DNA of 21,386 nt, taken from assembly GCA_003693705.1 (NCBI GenBank), contig RBZT01000841.1, positions 1-21,386 on the forward strand, written 5' to 3'. The translations under genes and the position numbers were made by a program. Under the pieces are notes generated by a model. The model did not search any database. It was not told where the DNA came from and worked only from the letters and a program-made list of their open reading frames with translations. Numbering within the stretch: the first letter of the stretch is position 1; the number at the start of each line of letters is the position of its first letter. Source of the stretch: Polymyxa betae. Taxonomy: Eukaryota; Endomyxa; Phytomyxea; Plasmodiophorida; Plasmodiophoridae. Below are positions 17,415-21,386 of the stretch, one piece after another.

Positions 17415-17684
17415 ATGGAAATTGAGATTAAAGCGAAAACACGAGGACGAGGCCCAGATAGGAAGCCTCGTGATAGGAAGCCTCGTGTTGTGATGTTTTC
17501 TCATAAGATTCACGACCTTGGAATAGAATGGCGTCAAGATAAACAAGAGTATTTTAATAGATATTATATTGCATTTGGTTCTGAGAAAATTCCTTGCCAA
17601 TGCGGTCGTGTAATAAAAAAATTCCGTCTTACGAAACACCTGAAAAGTAATTGCCACAAAAAGAGGGTTGAATCAGTTTTATAG
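17415..17684 (+). CDS. Small basic protein with a C-terminal Cys/His finger
   Basis: An 89-residue frame from ATG 17415 to TAG. The N-terminus is very basic, with a duplicated DRKPR (a 15-base tandem repeat at 17457-17486). The C-terminus reads CQCGRVIKKFRLTKHLKSNC followed by H, that is C-x-C-x11-H-x5-H, likely to bind zinc. Short finger modules of the type 'C.CG........RH..S..H' are common in proteins of large DNA viruses and of mobile elements in protists; this is a resemblance, not proven homology. AATAAA overlaps the end of the gene (17686-17691). The surroundings are AT-rich and decayed, so it could be a real small gene or an insertion remnant. Confidence 0.45.
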   Translation: MEIEIKAKTRGRGPDRKPRDRKPRVVMFSHKIHDLGIEWRQDKQEYFNRYYIAFGSEKIPCQCGRVIKKFRLTKHLKSNCHKKRVESVL

Positions 17685-17691
17685 TAATAAA

Positions 17692-18089
17692 GCCAAACCG
17701 ATTTCTTTATTAATAATAATGGTGGCTGTTTCAGAACTTACACGAGGTGATTTAAGATATTCGGGATTCAATGGTTAGGCTTTGTGAATCTCGGGTTGCC
17801 CAACACAACCCGTAATTCTGGCTATTTAGAACAGACTCGCAGGGTTCTAGCAATGAATCGACCCCGAACGAATTATGAGATTCAAGCGAGTTGTTAGAAC
17901 TACGGTTCCAGTCGGCAACGTAACAGCGTCGGGGAAGCGTCAAGATAGCCGTACTGCCATGAGAGCGTGCGTTAGATGGGGCCTAACATCATGTCTGATT
18001 GTTTATTAGGGTCACATGCCCCATTAGTACGTTACGATCGATAGCACGCGATCGCACGGAGTCTGTCAACTCCAACACGAGTATTAGAA
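17692..18089. other. Stretch without a recognisable gene
   Basis: No supported coding region. A minus-strand frame at 17752-17943 has no recognisable features. Confidence 0.45.
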
Positions 18090-19527
18090 ATCACTATGTT
18101 CAGAGTTAATGAACAAAGGGAATTACAACAAAGAATCAAATTACATACAAAGAATTGAAAGGATTCCCGACGCGGCATATCAAGAGTCATACTCAACTTG
18201 ACCGTTTATTGGAACACATTAGAGGAAACAATACGAAACGTCTTGTGAATAGTCTGCCCGAAGGTGTTCCGAGTAATCGGGAGGAATCACAGCGGACGAT
18301 GGATTGTTGTTGGCGAGCTACATTACGTCTATGACCAAAGCGAAAAAGAAACCAGAATAGAACCTTATATGCCAGTAGAGATAACAAGTAAGACAAGACC
18401 AAATACAGAACAGATTCGCGAAACTGCTATTGACGTTCTTAATGAAACAAATTGGTGGAATTCGCGAATACGAAATCGGTGATATAACGCGATTGATAGT
18501 AATGAGCTGTCACAATCCTAATCAAATTCTTATGCGAGGCATCGGTGACGGTGGCTGGCATAATTCAGCTATGGCAAGATACAAGACTGGGGATTACACT
18601 CAGCAATAACGACATTGTGTTGTTGATAGGTTGTATGAGAAATTTCGTTATGAAGGATGGATGATATCACAGAGGTAGTTCGAGCAGCGTTTCTATACTT
18701 TCTGTGGTGATTGTCCAGATAGAGTTGGTCCAATACATTCAAGAGGATCACACTAATGTTTCATTGATTGTATTGGACGCTTTGGGTGATGTTATCGCTC
18801 GATTGGGTGCTAAGCGACGACGAACAAGAGACAATCACATCTGGCGTGGTGCTGTTTGTTGTAATGAGCATTTGAATCCCATTGATGATGTTCGCGATAT
18901 CAAGAAATTAATGAATGCAAAAGTCGGCGATGACTACATTTCCGAATTATTGGGAATCTGTAAGATTAATTTTGACTTTCGTAATGCTATGTATACTCAC
19001 ATTGAAGACCGAAAGAAGGAGGATACTGATTTGGATTTTACGATTGGAGACAAGAAGACACCAGTTATCACGAATGTACCGATTAGCATCTTATTATGGC
19101 ATTCCAATTGAGATATCCACGAGTCTTGATTTCAAATAATAGCATCGACAAGAAGACGTTTGTGAATCGCTTGACTGAGGGAATTGTGTGCTCAATGACG
19201 GACTACAACGAGCGAAGAAAAGCATTGGATTGTATTCGCGAGACGTTTGGTGATGATACTCCCAGGAATTTTTGGAATTCGAAGTCAATACCTTTGCTGT
19301 GATGGCTTGCGACTTGTTCAGCTATCGTTTTGGCTCGATGGAAAAGTCATACATCAATGACTTGATTTTCGACTTGAAAATGAGACATGCGCCCAAGGCC
19401 AATAATCAAGTGTTTATGAAACCAGAAGACGTTGATAGATACAAGAACAAAGCGTGTATTGATATTAATGGAAGCTACTACAATGCTGTCCTTGATTATT
19501 TCGATGCCACTCCGAAAAGTGAGTGCA
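18090..19527 (+). pseudogene. Chain of frameshifted plus-strand coding pieces, family unknown
   Basis: Successive plus-strand frames each look protein-like and hand over to one another. The first, about 18127-18330, is basic (TYKELKGFPTRHIKSHTQLD). The second, 18264-18470, has GRWIVVGELHYVYDQSEKET. The third, about 18460-18609, has LMRGIGDGGWHNSAMARYK. The fourth, about 18735-19100, contains VLDALGDVIARLGAKRRRTR and an acidic stretch. The fifth and sixth are 19110-19302 and 19272-19527 (DLFSYRFGSMEKSYINDLIF). Amino-acid use is even and Lys/Asp/Ile-rich, unlike chance frames. The simplest view is one ORF of about 400-450 residues broken by five or more frameshifts. The end near 19527 coincides with a sharp rise in GC. 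I do not recognise the family. Confidence 0.4.
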
Positions 19528-21051
19528 GGTCCGACGTCTCGTTGTGGGAGGGAGGTCGTGAGCGACGATCTGATCTGGGCGACGACGCATACAGGCGCTG
19601 GGGTCCACCGTTAGGCAATGGCAAGATAAGTACAGTCTCTCAACTGATCCCGCCGACGATACTCACGATAGTCGAGCGGCACAGAGAGGCCCCGCCATCA
19701 CGCTTTCAGGCCCGACCTTCATGGTAAAGCCCAGAAGGCGGCCTTTTTAGCGGCGGTGATCAGGACTGGACGAATCTCGATTCGATTCCAGTTCAGTCTA
19801 AATGGCCAATTGATTTGCTCGACAAATCATGGCCATGGACTCGCTCAAAAATCTCAACCAAACTCAATCAATCAATATTACAAAAGCACGCAAAACAACA
19901 CTCCACCTAGATAGGACGAATCATGATAGAACACGACAATACTATACAGCAAATTTCATAGCAGCACAGACCCTAAATAATCTTTCCATACAACGATACG
20001 AAAAAGCACAACCAACGAAATCATTCATCAAAATTCTAATAAAATACCTAAATCCGTGTCGGACTCCGCCACGGTCACCTCGGCGGAGCCCAGCCAGGCT
20101 CCAGACTAGCCCTTCTCTCGACCATCAAGAATGGCATCCCAACAGAGAGCTGCAGGAGCTCGCATGCTGACTGACCACGGAAGTTGCTAACAGCGGACGC
20201 TTCACAGATTCTGTCCCCACCGGATGCATTGAGTAGGCACTCGAAAAGAACCAAAACAGATTAAAACGTCCCAACTAACAAACCGAAAAAACGAATCAAC
20301 CATTACTCGGAAAGTTAATGGGCTATGAACCTCCACCCAAAATCAAGCGCGATGATTCTAACGACACGTCTGCAATCATCAAATGCGGAAAACCCAACGA
20401 AGAACAAAAACAGACCCATTGGATCGAACTTCAGAATATGCTCCCAAAGCCCCATTCCTTAACAAACTCACATCCCAATATATAGATTTTAATGCTAACA
20501 ACGGAAACATCACCATAAAGTCTCTCAAACCAGGTCTGTACCCCGAAATTTTCGTAGTCAAGTCGACAACCAATAAGAAATATACATCACAGGCCGATTT
20601 AAAATACTAAAAAAAGCCGCCGAATCCCTCAGCCGAACAGACTGCGTCATTCCCCATCCGGCGGCAAAAGGAGATTGGGATCGTCAAATCACAGACTTTT
20701 CTTCTTGTCACTACAGTATTACTTTGTTTTCCTAGTCCAATTTGGTGTTCGCTGCCTGGGTACATTACTCCCAGCGCAATGATAACGCTATGTCGACATG
20801 GAATCTTCTGAAGGAGAAGCTGCCGTCGATTGTTTCGTTGGAGGTAAGCGGTTACAAGGAGCGATACTGAAAAACCGGTGGAAAAAATTCTTCTCAAAAC
20901 AACAAATACTGTTAAGATCACTTTTAACACGGCTGCAGAAGCCCAGGCTGTCTGCGCAAGAGGCCATATCATCATCCTCGGTCACCCATACAAAATCAGT
21001 CAGTCTACCTGGCGTCGCCAAAATACATCCAGTGGAGCCGACATTGCTTAA
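19528..21051 (+). mobile_element. LINE-like relic: GC-rich leader and ORF1-like pieces
   Basis: At about 19528 the sequence changes abruptly to a GC-rich leader (to about 19760) and then to a strongly A/C-biased plus strand. This is typical of the sense strand of non-LTR retrotransposons. Open pieces follow in order: 19829-20170 (basic, with RTPPRSPRRSPARL), 20383-20610 (with ITIKSLKPGLYPEIFVVKST) and 20736-21051. In the last, the frame changes near 20848-20868, and the second part reads VKITFNTAAEAQAVCARGHI. That resembles the RNA-recognition or gag-like ORF1 segment 'V.I.F.....A..... G......'. No CCHC knuckle, endonuclease or reverse transcriptase is present. The assignment rests on composition and one weak motif. 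Confidence 0.3.
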
Positions 21052-21386
21052 TTGAATTAGAACAAATTGCGTTTTCTGTTGAATGGCAAAATTNNAATTA
21101 CAAAATTTACATTTCATTTTATTATTATAATTTTCATTTTTTTAATATAATTTTTGAAAATCCTATATTTTTATAAATTATCATAAATTTACAAAGATTC
21201 GCCGAAAAATAAGGTTATTGGGTGTTATAACGTGGATTATTAAGGTTTTTGTATGGGAAAAAATGGATTTTCAAAATCCGTTCTCAAACCATACGGATCG
21301 TTCACTGCTTGTAATACCAAGAGAATTATCATTAAAATTAGAAATAAATTCTGTGATATTATAATTTCCTTCTGGTAATGTAATAT
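21052..21386. other. AT-rich tail with two ambiguous bases
   Basis: Composition changes to strongly AT-rich. Two N bases at 21094-21095 may mark a scaffold join or an uncertain base call, so continuity across them should not be assumed. Confidence 0.7.
21271..21384 (-). CDS. C-terminal end of an ORF running off the window
   Basis: A minus-strand frame open from the window edge, with 37 residues before the TGA at 21271-21273. It begins ITLPEGNYNITEFISNFN. A strand-Pro-Glu-Gly-Asn-Tyr-helix piece of this kind is familiar from structural proteins of some polinton-like and other DNA viruses ('IPEGNYS...L...LN'). Only the tail of the reading frame is visible and the motif is short, so a viral origin is a suggestion only. 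The stop soon after the motif may be a truncation. Confidence 0.3.
   Translation of the reverse strand: MTLPEGNYNITEFISNFNDNSLGITSSERSVWFENGF

Noticed and set aside
20788-21117. Minus-strand frame containing ILATPGRLTDFV, like DEAD-box helicase motif Ib
   Set aside because: Only this one motif is present. There is no Walker A, DEAD or SAT motif, the frame crosses the two Ns, and the plus strand gives a more coherent ORF1-like reading.
1-21386. CRISPR array, bacterial operon or phage region
   Set aside because: No spaced direct repeats of CRISPR type and no Shine-Dalgarno-led gene clusters. Introns and nuclear tRNA genes show the DNA is eukaryotic.

Overview
This window is nuclear DNA from a eukaryote, probably a protist; I cannot name the lineage. 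Four things support this. Two genes read through only with GT-AG introns. There are three copies of a nuclear-type tRNA-Leu with A and B boxes and T-run terminators. Relics of LTR retrotransposons, and probably of a LINE, are scattered about. Short TTAGGG/TTTAGGG telomere-type motifs occur at several internal sites. There are no operons, Shine-Dalgarno sites or other bacterial layout.

Layout. Positions 1 to about 10,200 are gene-poor and full of relics: a decayed retroelement on the minus strand (about 526-2375, with a reverse-transcriptase fragment and a SAP-like motif), long stretches without recognisable genes, and telomere-like motifs. The tRNA-Leu(CAG) copies are at 6219-6302 (-), 8129-8212 (+) and 9992-10075 (+). 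A second minus-strand retroelement relic (about 6966-7917) has a Gag zinc knuckle and a protease-like segment. A possible MITE lies at 8893-9105. Positions 10,448-17,146 form a gene island with three intact-looking genes, all on the plus strand. The first is a secreted, sequon-rich repeat protein ending in a duplicated DUF1259 (LppY/LpqO-type) domain, in four exons. The second is a two-exon sphingomyelin-synthase-like (PAP2_3) membrane enzyme. The third is an intronless protein with a signal peptide, a PA-like ectodomain and about seven membrane segments. A decayed relative of the third gene lies just upstream of it. From 17,400 to the end there is a small Cys/His-finger ORF, a chain of frameshifted ORF pieces, a LINE-like relic, and an AT-rich tail with two N bases and the end of a possibly virus-like ORF.

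How the genes may work together. The three intact genes all encode secreted or membrane proteins, so a shared surface or endomembrane role is possible, but nothing in the sequence proves a common pathway. The most unusual item is the DUF1259 gene. The family is best known from bacteria, but here it has introns, a mucin-like 22-residue repeat region, and two introns at matching positions in its two half-domains.
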